Origin: Polychytrium aggregatum
Lineage: Eukaryota > Chytridiomycota > Chytridiomycetes > Polychytriales
Reading direction: 5' to 3'
Assembly (NCBI RefSeq): GCF_025602895.1
Contig: NW_026516211.1
Span: forward strand, 744,001-808,000
Length of the DNA: 64,000 nt
Shown here: piece by piece, positions 46,130 through 55,843 of the stretch
How positions within the stretch are numbered: the first letter of the stretch is position 1
Layout of the letters: every line of letters starts with the position of its first letter
The notes under the pieces: model-generated
Databases searched by the model: none
Told to the model about the DNA's origin: nothing
Seen by the model: only the letters and a program-made list of their open reading frames with translations
Program-made: the position numbers and the translations under genes

Positions 46130-46653
46130 GGGTTGGGGTCGCCCTGCAGAGCCCTCTGCCGTACCTCGTGGCCGCCACTGCCTCCTGCCGGTATCGGTCC
46201 GCACCACTGCCAGGGACCATGTGTCCAGAACACATCCATGGTGTATTCAGGGACGGCTCCTCCGTCGAGCGGCTGGCTGCACCACGACCAGACAAACGAA
46301 CACATTGCAGCCAGGACGGACTCGCTGTCGATGATTCAGCATCCTCAAGGGATGTGTACACTTCTATACTCGCGACATCCCGGTCATGCATTGACTGTAG
46401 CCCACCGTATATATTCTCTTTCAAAGCTCGCCGTTTCCTTTCCTTTCCTTTTTCTTTCTTCCTTTCTCTGTCGGGAATCGAGTCGATCAAGAGGGGCCAA
46501 GCATGTTGTCTGCATCAGCAACACTTGTCCCTCCTTCCCCGAACACACACCCGCACGCTGTCAGCACTGTCATTGTCATTGTCATTGTCATTGTCATTGT
46601 CATCATCATCACGACCACCATTATCGTGAGTCATCGCCGCCGAGGCCGCTGCT

Positions 46654-49416
46654 TTAGAACTCGATCCAAAACTCCTGCGGGAATATGTCTCGCATGGCGT
46701 GCCAGTGAACGTAGGCAGACTCGATCTGCTCGGCCATGAGCGGGTTGTGCTTGTCGGTGACAGGCTGTGGAGCCACTTCGACAAGGCTGGTCACGTCGTG
46801 CTCGGGGAAAGTCGCGAGAGTTTGTGCATAGACTCCAGAGGTGCCAAAGTCGGCAGGCGTGGGTGCCTCAAAGCGAATCGGCTTGTTTGACGCATAGAAT
46901 ACCTGAGAGACAAGAGACAGTCTTGGGTATGAGCACCGACGATGCAGTTTCACGATTGGATCGGCTGAACGAGGTCCCGGTCTGCTCCCACTCCGTCGTC
47001 GCAACAAGACTCCCCACATATCTGTGGGTTGGCGCTGCTCAAACAGAGATCGGCCGGGTCTTTGCTGGACGACCTTGACTCACCATGTTGATCAGCGTCT
47101 GGCTGTTCTTCTGAAGCTCAGCACCCGTGAGCTCGGCATAGACAGCCTGGTGCGGGAAGACCTGCAATCATAGCCATGCCAGAGTTACTCGCCGTCCACA
47201 CGCCCAACCAGCCGAGACCAAAACATCGCAAGGTGGACGGCAGTACTTGGCCCGACTCACACTCGCGAGCATATCGGACTTTCGAGATGTCGATGCAGTT
47301 ACATACTGTCGACTGAACCCAGCACAGCAACTGCCCTCTTACCTCCTTGATGGTCTTGGCGATCGATTTGGTGGCGGGGGAGTTGAACCGGCCCACAAAG
47401 TTCTGTCCACCGGTATGGGTCCGTCAGCACAAAGTGTCATCAGCAGCGATACAACTCCGACACCTGCTCTTCCTCAGTAACAGCCCGCTCCGCACTGACG
47501 GATAGATATGGTCGATGAAATAAATGAAAGAGCTGCTCACCAGGACAAGGACACCGTCAGACTTCAGAATGCGCTTGATATGCTGCAGGGCTTCGACCGA
47601 GAAGAGGTGCGCCGGCACGGCGCCGCCTGTGAAGACGTCGTGGATGACATAGTCGTATGTATCGGCCTGTGTCTTCTCCACAAATTTGCGCCCGTCCTCA
47701 AAGTAGACAGACGAGGGCTCGGGGAAGTCAAAGTATTCTTGTGCATACTGGAAGATCTGCTTGTCGAGCTCGACCACGTCGACGTACACGCCATGGTTCA
47801 TCAGGGCTTTGGCGGAAGTACCGATACCGAGTCCACTGGAGATCCGATCAGAGCCCACAAAGCGTCGCGAATGCCAAGCACCCGTCTCAATGTCAGAACG
47901 GGTTCTTCCGTCATCGATGCTTCACCAACGTGCCCGATGCAGCAGCCACACAGAGCCTCGTCTGGCTTGATCGCCAGGTCGCCGCCCACGGGGCCGAATG
48001 GTCTCCTCCCTTGCTCAAGACCAGCATTCCGCTCTACCCAGCCCACGCCCGCATGACTTACATCGCCAAGGCCTTTTCATGTCGAGTGTGCTCTCTCTCA
48101 ACAAAGCGGACAAAGTCCATATAGTAGAACGAATGGAAGGCAGTCTCAAAGTCGTACGAGGTATAAGCGCTGCCGATGAGCGAGTGGTCAACGCGGAGAA
48201 CACGAAGGCCATCAAACTTGGTGGGATCTTCGATCACCGAAACAAAGCCGCTCGACGTCTCGGCACGGGCCAGGAGGTGGTATTTCGTTTCTGTGGGCCG
48301 ACCGAGCTCAAAGGACTGAGACAGGAGCCACGATGCGATGGGTTAGGATATGGAGCAGAGTGGGCAGAGTGAGCAGTGTGGGTAGTGTGGGCAGTGTGGG
48401 CAGTGTGGGCAGTGTGGGCAGAGTGGCTGATATCCGCTGTGCGCATTTTTTTCGGATGCATGCGTTTGGACAGTCCATTTTTCGCAAAGATCCATGTCGC
48501 TCACCAAGGACTGCGTCTATCTCGCAAGAGGGCTCACCTGAGTCTGGGTTGCCGTTTGGGGCAGCAGCATCTGGAGGATAAACGGCAGTCCCAAGGAGAC
48601 AAAGAGCGGCAAGACGTAGGGTCTGCCAAGCTTGATCCAGAGCCACCAGCGCTCGCGGGCAAAGAACAGCGACGATCGAGGTACCTGCTTCCGGAGCTCC
48701 TTGCGATTGTCCTGGAGATACTCCCACTCATCGCGATATCCAAAGCCGGCGTACATGGCAAAGACCGAGGCAGCCGCCCAGATGAGACTGCAGGACGGGT
48801 AGTTGATGTAAAAGTTCTGGGGAATCATCATGTACGCAAAGTAGGCGACCATGAACTCGATGCGAGCGACGTTGGGCATGGCGTTCAGGACCGCCAGCAG
48901 ACCCGAGGCAAAGTAGACCACCAGGTTGACAGCCAGGCACGAGAGCGGGCCCCAGCGTGGGCCAAACTCTTGGCTATACTTGAAAAAGTAGATGTAGTAC
49001 ATGGGCGAGAAGCACACCAGGAAGGCCGTGGCCAGGCTGATGCGCCGGCTATAGACCACCTTGGTCCGGTCGTTTCCCTTGATGAGGTTGTGCAGGACCG
49101 CGCCGGCAGCACCGCCGGCAGCGAGGGCATAGAAGCCAAAGGGCCTGTGGCAGAGCAGCGTCGGGATGGTGCCATAGATGGGTGCAATGAAGCGGTTCGA
49201 GGCGTTGTAGTAGAGGTAGGTGGCGCAGAGGATCAGAGCAATCTGGATGAGGGTGTATTCCTCTGCGGCGCTCTTCCGTTCCTCCTCCGAGAGCTTCTTC
49301 TTGACGGGGGGAGTGGCAGCAGGAGTGGCAGGGGTGGCAGCAGGGGTGGCGGCTGGGGCCTTCTCAGCGGCGGCAGTCTTTTTCGACTGTGCCTTGGAGG
49401 TCTTGTCTTTGGCCAT
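46654..49416 (-). CDS. Membrane-bound spermidine-synthase-like protein
   Basis: Exon 1 starts MAKDKTSKAQSK at 49416 with a Lys/Ala/Pro-rich cytosolic tail. Six or seven hydrophobic segments follow (IQIALILCATYLYYN, ISLATAFLVCFSPMYYIYFF, PLSCLAVNLVVYFASGLLAV, IEFMVAYFAYMMIPQNFYIN, SLIWAAASVFAMYAGFGY, PYVLPLFVSLGLPFILQMLL). After an intron (48537-48316) the soluble part begins SFELGRPTETKYHLLARAET SSGFVSVIED. It contains a Rossmann-type SAM site (GLGIGTSAKALMNHGVYVDV VELDKQIFQYA) and VIHDVFTGGAVPAHLFSVEA. It ends WHAMRDIFPQEFWIEF. The order (membrane domain, then PABS-like methyltransferase fold) matches fungal multi-pass spermine/spermidine-synthase-family proteins. The active-site region reads DVFTGG rather than the DSSDP of true spermidine synthases, so polyamine synthesis is doubtful and the substrate is unknown. 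Confidence 0.85.
48361..48426. repeat. 9-bp minisatellite in spermidine-synthase-like intron
   Basis: CAGTGTGGG units, about six with minor variants, inside the 48316-48537 intron. On the coding strand they read as pyrimidine-rich CCCACACTG. Confidence 0.9.
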
Positions 49417-50046
49417 GGTTGGTTGAGGATTGGCCGAGGGAGGTTTGGGGCGGTGTGCTGATGAAACTGGGCAAAGTGCCTTGAAGATAGCCACGGCCGA
49501 GGGAGGCGATGTGGGCTGTTCGGGCACTGGCAAGACGCAGCTTGTTGGCGGAGGGAGGGCTGCGATTAGCTCGCCTCGGGTTGGACTTGGAGGACGGGGA
49601 GAGAGGAAGAGAAGGGCGTGATGGACGAGGAGGGCAGCATCTTATACGGGCGATCTGCGGGCAGAAAGGGGGAGGAGGCGCGCGGCCTGGCCTGTTCCGG
49701 CTCCAGCACAGACGCGGCACCATCCGCGCCCAATCGCAGCGATTGGGCTGGGGAGACAACAAAGGACAACGGAGCCACAATGCGCGCAGCCGCGGCCACG
49801 GGACCGGCGCTGCGCTCTCGGCCGCTCTCTGCGCCGTCTCGGTCGCTCTCGGTCGTTGCCGGCGACAAGGAAAGCATCCTGGACGACCCAAGAGCCGGCC
49901 CATACCAGCCAACCAGGGAGCAATTGCACCGTTCATGCCATGGAGCAGAAGCACTCTATTCAGACAGGGGGAGATACAGAATGGAACAGAAAGTCTTGCT
50001 GCCGAATGCGGCGTGGCCCGAGCGCGGTGGTCGGCCGACAGAGAAC
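49417..50046 (-). promoter_or_regulatory. Upstream region of the spermidine-synthase-like gene
   Basis: 630 bases between this gene's start and the stop of the expansin-like gene, both on the minus strand. TATAAG occurs on the minus strand near 49641-49646, about 225 bases from the start codon. Nothing else is supported. Confidence 0.4.
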
Positions 50047-51146
50047 TCAGTAGTCTTTCTTTCCTGGGCACTGCACAGGCGAGTAGTAGTCGGCGTTGTA
50101 GGAGCTCGTTGTCGCCTCGGAGACTGTGTGTTCGATGTGGGCTTTGCTTGCGCTGTGCGATCTGCCCGAGCGCGAACGCTGGGTGGCATGCGCCGAGCCA
50201 ACGGTTGCGACGGGGCGAGCCGAGGCGATCGGCTCTGAGCGACTTGTGACAATGTCGATGGGCTGGATGCGCTCGGTGGCTGTTGCCTCTGCGAGTGGAG
50301 ACTGGGAGTGCTTGGATTGATGGGGCGATGAGCTGTGGGCTACGGTCGTGCGAGACGATTTCCGGACAGCAGCCTTCTGGACCACGGGGCCCTGGGACGG
50401 AGAAGCGGTGTGGGAAGTGGCCTGCTGTGCTGGGGCTGCGGAAGCGGCTGTCAGGGCTGCTGGCTGGGCGCCTGTGGGAAAGCATGGGATGGTCAGTCGG
50501 GAGTACTTGCCAGGATGGCAGATTCAACAACCGGGGTTGCAGAAAAGAGAGTCTAGCACAGTGCACTTCCCAATTCATGCAGCAACGTAGAAGAAGCAGG
50601 CTATGGGGACATACCTCCGGGCCAGATAATGTCGATGTTGATGGAGCCGTCAAGAGTAGCACCGCCGAGAGCCTGCCATGCGGCGCCGCCGTAGAGATCG
50701 ACGTTGTGCGCCAGCGCATTGGCCGACCACAGGCAGCTGCCAGCAGGACAAAAGTCCACGATCGTGGCAGTGATCTGCTTGCTGTGGTCGTTGCTGTTGC
50801 GGATGGTGATCTTCTGGAAGCAGTATTGGTCCTTCTTGGCGCCGCCGTAGACGGCCTCAGACACGGCGACGACGTACTCGACCGGCCAGACGGTAGCCGC
50901 ATTGGCGGGCAGGTCCGGGTTGGGCAGCAAGCCGCCGCTCAGGATGGCGTTCCAGCGGGGATCGTTGCTGGAGCTGGCGCATCCGACACCAACAGCGCCA
51001 GGCTGGAAACCGGGCTCGGACCAGGCAGGGAACTGCGGGAAAGGGCCATAGTGCGTGGCCTGGCCAGAGACCCACTGGCCATTCGCCGAGGCCGCGACGG
51101 AGAACAGCGGGACCAGAGTCCAGAGAGCAGTGCGAGCTTGAACCAT
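50047..51146 (-). CDS. Secreted expansin-like (double-psi beta-barrel) protein
   Basis: Exon 1 (from 51146) encodes a signal peptide (MVQARTALWTLVPLFSVAAS ANGQ) and a barwin/expansin-type double-psi beta-barrel: GQATHYGPFPQFPAWSEPGF, GVGCASSSNDPRWNAILSGG, VEYVVAVSEAVYGG, KKDQYCFQKITIRN, the ITATIVDFCPAGSC signature (expansins have VxVTDxCPxCxxxDLDLS) and LYGGAAWQALGGATLDGSIN IDIIWPGG. Exon 2 adds a Ser/Thr/Ala-rich tail of about 145 residues ending CPGKKDY, likely O-glycosylated. I see no second expansin domain or CBM63. The catalytic Asp of the VDFCP motif is retained. Such proteins loosen polysaccharide networks or modify cell walls without known hydrolysis; here the role is inferred. A minus-strand TATAAA lies 61-66 bases upstream of the ATG. 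Confidence 0.85.
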
Positions 51147-51680
51147 GTTGCGGAGAGCTGTGACGGTGAGTGGATACTCTGAAGCTGAGCCGGGACGGGC
51201 TGGGTCTTTATAACCTTCTCAGCACCCATCGCTGTGGTATCAGGCAGCGACGGAGCCGCATGCAGCCGAGCACGCGACGCTCTCGAGGGTGGGCTGGTGG
51301 GCCGAAGCAAGACCATCGCCCTTGAGGGTATATTGGGATGGGTCTGTTGACCCGGCTGGTGCGACTGTTGACGAGCCTGTGCGGGTTCGGAATTGGAACG
51401 CCTTGGCAGCGAGCGCTGCTGCTGGAAACAACAATGCTGCTGAGGTGTATATTTGGACGTGCGTGCTGCGGGGGCGACACCAGCCGCCAGAACACAGCAT
51501 CCAGGGGGCGTGGCGGGGCGTAACAGGAGGCGTCTCATGCCCCCTGTGTGTGACATCAACACAAGCAGCGAAGAAGCCTGGGACTGGCCAAGCGCACATG
51601 CACCGGCGACGCACGGCGCGGCCGAATCGGGTCTGTATTGGGCTGCACTGTCGCGGCGGTGGACACTCGCAGTCATTGTG
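51147..51680 (-). promoter_or_regulatory. Expansin-like promoter with TATA box
   Basis: The minus-strand TATAAA is at 51207-51212, 61-66 bases upstream of the expansin-like ATG. The rest lies between this promoter and the TatD stop codon. No supported gene. Confidence 0.55.
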
Positions 51681-53667
51681 TCAATTGCCCTGCTCGCCAA
51701 AGAAGACCTTGGCTGTGGTTTCATAAACCCGCCGACAAAACTCCTCGACGGCGAGATCGTGCAGGCGCGCGATAATGCATGCCACCTGTCTGGGGATTGA
51801 ACAGATATCAGCGTCAGCGCATGCGCATGCGCCGCCCGGATGCTCCCGCCGTCGTAGTCGTAGTCGTAGTCGCCGCCGTTACTCCTCTGAGCAGCCATGT
51901 CGTGCCCTGGCTGTGGTCGCCGACTTGCCTCCATGGCGATACATGCACCGATCTCTGCTGCCGTTGGCAATCCCGAATAGCCTGTGCCACAGCCCGTGTC
52001 GACACTAACCTGATGTTCTGAGGCTCATTTCGCCCTTTGACGGGCACTCCCAACTCAAACTTCTCCTTCTTCTTGGCCTTGTCGTCGGTCAGTTTGGCTT
52101 CCTGCAAATACTTCCAGCCCGCGTGCGTCGGCCGAACATCGCACCAGGGGCAATCCGTCTCGATCATGATGGCCTCAATCGGGATCTGGCGCACCACCGC
52201 CAGGTTCTCCTCCGTCTTGAGCGAGCAGCCGTTAAGCCCGATATAGAGGCCCTGCTGGATGTAGGCCAGGGCCTCTTCGATCGTTCCCGTGAACGAGTGT
52301 ACCACCCCCGTGGTGAATCGATGTCGATTCTTGGCAATCATATCGAGAAAGTCTCCGCCGGTGTTGCGATCGTGCAAAAACATGGGCAACCGGGTGCGCT
52401 CGGCAAGCTCAAACTGTCGCTCAAAGTACCTGTGTGGATAGCCGCATGTGAGATCGAATCAGCGAGCCCGGCAGCGACATGTATGCGCAATCGCAGGACC
52501 TCTGGTTCGGCATCGCCGGTCTACACGAGCAGCGGAGCAGACGAAGCCAGGCAGAGTGCGATGCGAGCGACGATGCATGCCCCCGGCCGGCGATAACTCA
52601 CTTGACTTGGACGTCTCGTGGGCAAAAGTGCTCGCGATCGTAATCCAGACCACACTCCCCAATGGCCACGACCTTGCGCTGGGTGGGTGCCTGCTGTGCA
52701 TCTTGCTCGATGATGTCCAGCAGGGCTTGCAGGTAGGCGTCGGGACTCTTGTTGGTGGTGGCATCTTGCTCAAACTCGAGACATCGAGTCGGATGGCAGC
52801 CCACTGTGCAGTAGAGCGAGTCTGAGCGGCGAGATGCGTCAGCGTTGCATGGGCCGTGTGTCGAATATGCATGGATGGCGCATCAATATCGCACTGATGA
52901 AGCCGTCCTCCTTCGCGGGCACTGACAGATCCGAGTGCAATCCAGAAAAGAATAACATAGAGCCGATGGTGCCGGCGATACAGATCGGCAGGCATTTCGC
53001 GGGACAGCGAGCCTCACCGTATCCACGAACCAACTCGAGGGCCTCGCCACTGTCCTGGAGATTAGTTCCTGCACATCCAGATTCATCCAGATTCATCGAG
53101 CGTGATGGATCAGCAACGCTGGCAGAGCAAGTGTCGGTCTGTTTCTGCGATCGCGAGTCTGCTCATCGTACCGGTAACGATGATCTTTTCAACGCCGGCT
53201 GTCCTGGCACGCTCCAAAACCAGATGCAGATCGTCTTGCGAGAGCGAAAGGGGGGGGGAGAAGATTGAATGGAAATCCAACGAGGTGCCACAGATCCGAT
53301 ATCGTTGCAGATTGGATGGAGAGCGGTGTCGAGGCCGATTTTGCAAACGGCAAAGGCAGACCAGGGGAGTTTGCAGGGATCAGACCAGAGCGTCGCCGGA
53401 ATTGCGGAGAACCCGGCGAGGGGTGTAGGAGAAAGGCAATCACAAGCCAATTCATATTCCCGTTTGGCAGTTGGAGGTCGGTGAGGTTAGAGCAGATGGA
53501 GATACATCGGCAGCGGACACCTGCCTCAGCAGCGGCATTCACTCGGGAGGCATGCGGTCCCAACCTGGATGTGCCTGTTTGTCTCGGTAGATCCCGCGGA
53601 ACATCGGATCAGTCAGATTAACACCGATATCTGGGAGTTTGGGGGTGAGGGGCAGTCCCAGCATCAT
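51681..53667 (-). CDS. TatD-family nuclease, TATDN1 type
   Basis: Exons from 53667 read MMLGLPLTPKLPDIGVNLTD, PMFRGIYRDKQAHP, then LHLVLERARTAGVEKIIVTG TNLQDSGEALELVRGYG, CTVGCHPTRCLEFEQDATTN, KVVAIGECGLDYDREHFCP, LPMFLHDRNTGGDFLDMIAK, GVVHSFTGTIEEALAYIQQG, AIMIETDCPWCDVRPTHAGW and a last exon ending VYETTAKVFFGEQGN. DIGVNLTDPMFRGIY replaces the H-x-H of bacterial TatD, as in animal TATDN1. The metal ligands Glu (GECGLDY), His (LHDR), His (VHSF) and Asp (ETDCPW) are kept. TATDN1 is a 3'-5' exonuclease/endonuclease linked to DNA repair and apoptotic DNA breakdown. The start was chosen as the first Met of the tandem pair, after an upstream stop. The 5' flank has a duplicated block of about 28 bases. 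Confidence 0.93.
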
Positions 53668-53715
53668 GAGATGAGGGCCAGTCACATCATCATGAGATGA
53701 GGGCCAGTCACAGCA
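53661..53715. repeat. Direct duplication of about 28 bases near TatD start
   Basis: The block CATCATGAGATGAGGGCCAG plus a few flanking bases occurs twice in tandem. The left copy covers the TatD start codon, so the duplication creates extra upstream ATGs. Confidence 0.85.
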
Positions 53716-54149
53716 TCAGTCCAGCGGATTCAAGCAGCCTGGGTTTTGGGCATGACACCGGGGCAAGCGTGAGGCCAAGGCCATTTGGCTGATGGCGAGC
53801 CATACCGATCGATGGGATCGCCATGGTGCTCGCGACGGTTCTCAGGGGACGGATGAGAGATGTGGATCGGAGAGTGGGGATGCAGCAGGCAGCCCGGCGA
53901 AGGACAGATGCAGCCACAGTCCGGCGGAGGAGAGATGCTGCGGCAAGTTGCATCGAGGGCCGCTGCATTTCTGGTTTTGCAGTGCAAGCGCAGGACAGGC
54001 CCGTCCAAAATTTGCGGCTGGCTTCTGTGGTGTGTCTCCATCTGGCCTGCTTCTCACTGCCAAAGCCTTCCCCCCCTCCAAGCGTCCGCCTCGGGACAGC
54101 CACGACATTCAACTCTCCCCCACGGAGCTCTCCCTGCGGCCGTTCCTTG
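53668..54149. promoter_or_regulatory. Divergent region, TatD / glutathione-peroxidase-like
   Basis: About 480 bases between opposite start codons. Apart from the duplicated block next to the TatD start I see no specific element. Confidence 0.4.
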
Positions 54150-55248
54150 ATGCTGTTCTACAGAAAACAGGCTGCCCGTATGTCGATTCTATTTTACTTT
54201 GGAGGGCTTGCCTCCTTCGCCATCGTTGCCGTTCTGGTGGACTATGCCCTGAGGGCCAAGAACAAGAAGGTCTTTGATAAGGATCATTTCTACAGCCTCG
54301 GTGTCAACACCCTCGGCGGCAAGCCCTTCCCGCTGCAGGATCTCAAGGGCAAGGTCGTCGTCGTCGTCAACGTGGCCTCAAGGTGCACTCTGACCCCGTG
54401 GCAGTATCCCGATCTCGAGAAGCTGCATCAAAAGTACAAGGACCAGGGCCTGGTCGTGCTGGGATGTCCCTCCAACTCGTTCCGGCAAGGTGGGTCGTTT
54501 GATCTATGGTCGCCTGTGCCGGATCCTTCGCGCATGCCGTCCATACGGCCATGTCGGCTGCAGTGTCGTGAGCCAGCCAGCATCTGCCATGTCCGACCCA
54601 TCCCGCTTGCTGTGCTTGGCTCGGCTGGCTATTCTGACTCCTGACTCGATCTCTCAACAACAACCATCCAGAACACCGCGAAACCGACGCCATCCAGCAA
54701 TGCCAGCGCAACTTTGGCGTGTCGTTCCAGATCCTGGAGCGCATGAAGGTGGCCGGACCCGAGATCAACCCGCTCTTTGTATTCCTGACAAACTCGTTTC
54801 CGGGACTGTTCGGATACAGGAAGTAAGCGGACTCGAGAGGCATGCAGCCGTGCCGAGCAGTATTTTTGCCAGTCATGTCGATGCCAGGCGGGAAGGGCAT
54901 CGGGCGGCTGGACCAAACCTCCTGCTGGGCCGAATCGCCTGCTGGGCCGAATCGCCTGCTGGGCCGAATCGCTTGCCCTCAGTGTGAGTCATTGTCTGTT
55001 CGTCTGCGCCATGGCACTGACCCATCTTCCAATTGCGTCCATCCTTCCAATCTCTCCGTCGATGGGATCTTGCACATGTGATCGGTCGCTTGGACACACT
55101 CCTCGCTGTCGCCAGTGTGCTCTGGAACTTTGAAAAGTTTGTTGTGAATCAAGAGGGCCAAGTCGTCGGCCGCTTCTTGCCTGCTACCCCCGTGTGGCTC
55201 ATGGACTCGATGGTATCCAAGCTGCTCTCCAAGGACAAGAGCGAGTGA
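54150..55248 (+). CDS. Membrane-anchored glutathione-peroxidase-like protein
   Basis: Three exons (54150-54489, 54672-54822, 55116-55248) in phase give 207 residues. An N-terminal hydrophobic helix (ILFYFGGLASFAIVAVLVDY) follows a short basic start and probably anchors the protein. The thioredoxin-like fold reads FDKDHFYSLGVNTLGGKPFP, VVVVNVASRCTLTPWQYPDL, GLVVLGCPSNSFRQQE, CQRNFGVSFQILERMKVAG, PLFVFLTNSFPGLFGYR and WNFEKFVVNQEGQVVGRFLP. The peroxidatic Cys (ASRC), the resolving-type Cys (QQCQRNFGV) and the Trp and Asn of WNFEKF are present. The family segment FPCNQF, which holds the catalytic Gln, is CPSNSF here, so Gln is replaced by Ser and the Cys has moved two positions. Peroxidase activity is therefore uncertain. 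Intron 2 holds a perfect 17-bp triple repeat. Confidence 0.88.
54921..54971. repeat. 17-bp tandem repeat, three perfect copies
   Basis: CCTGCTGGGCCGAATCG x3, inside intron 2 (54823-55115) of the glutathione-peroxidase-like gene. Confidence 0.95.
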
Positions 55249-55843
55249 GCAGGACATTGTCGGGTTTCATCGACCAGGCGCATGCAGTGAATATACGGCT
55301 CTGGCATCGAAGTGTCGAGAGACGGATTGCTTTTGGTTCAAAGACGCCATAGCTGGATGACCGAAGCATGATCCAGCAAGAGCAAGCAGTTCAAACGATA
55401 GAATCAACCGAGATGCCGCGCAGGCTGCTAACAGATCGATTGATCATCTCCTTCCTGTGCGGAGTGCACCCAGCTCTGGACACATGGACTGAGGCAATGG
55501 CGGACGATCGTGCTCGGCTTGCCGTTGGCTGGGTGTATTTTGTCAAAACTTCGACATCAATTGGGTGTGCTGGTGGTAAGGATGGATTTACATGGGATCA
55601 TAGCTGCTCTATCCAACAGCTTTCTGGCAAGCAAGCAGGCAAGCAGGCAAGATTAAATACTCAAGAGCCCATCGCAAGCCCACACGCATGAGGGCACGCA
55701 TGTATCGGACAGCGAGGCTGAAAAAGAAGGCAGTGGGAAAACGGAAAGGGCAGCGCAGAACCGAGATGGGGAGGGCCAAGAGAGGGTCGGGGAAACGCCA
55801 GCCACAGCTCTAACGCATCGATGTTCTGGGGCGTCAGATCGAT
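55249..55843. other. Convergent 3' region, peroxidase-like / desaturase
   Basis: About 600 bases without a supported gene. GCAAGCAG units repeat near 55626-55648. The long minus-strand frame that crosses this region is a shadow of the desaturase. Confidence 0.4.

Larger units (their letters stand above)
44116..46653. other. 2.5 kb repeat-rich intergenic region
   Basis: The longest gene-free stretch, between the SAP-gene start and the stop of the spermidine-synthase-like gene. It should hold the SAP-gene promoter. Open frames on both strands are Arg/Pro/Ser-rich and unconserved in appearance. It contains CGAGG-rich tandem units at 45928-46034, a perfect palindrome at 46104-46129, a (CATTGT)n run at 46570-46601, and a plus-strand CTATAAATAG at about 45353-45362 followed by pyrimidine-rich sequence. 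That last element could start an unrecognised plus-strand transcript. Confidence 0.5.

Noticed and set aside
48376-49461. 361-residue plus-strand frame rich in Gly, Arg and Val
   Set aside because: It lies antisense to the membrane helices of the spermidine-synthase-like gene and is low-complexity.
50283-51182. 299-residue plus-strand frame over the expansin-like gene
   Set aside because: Antisense shadow. The minus strand carries a signal peptide, barrel motifs and an in-phase intron.
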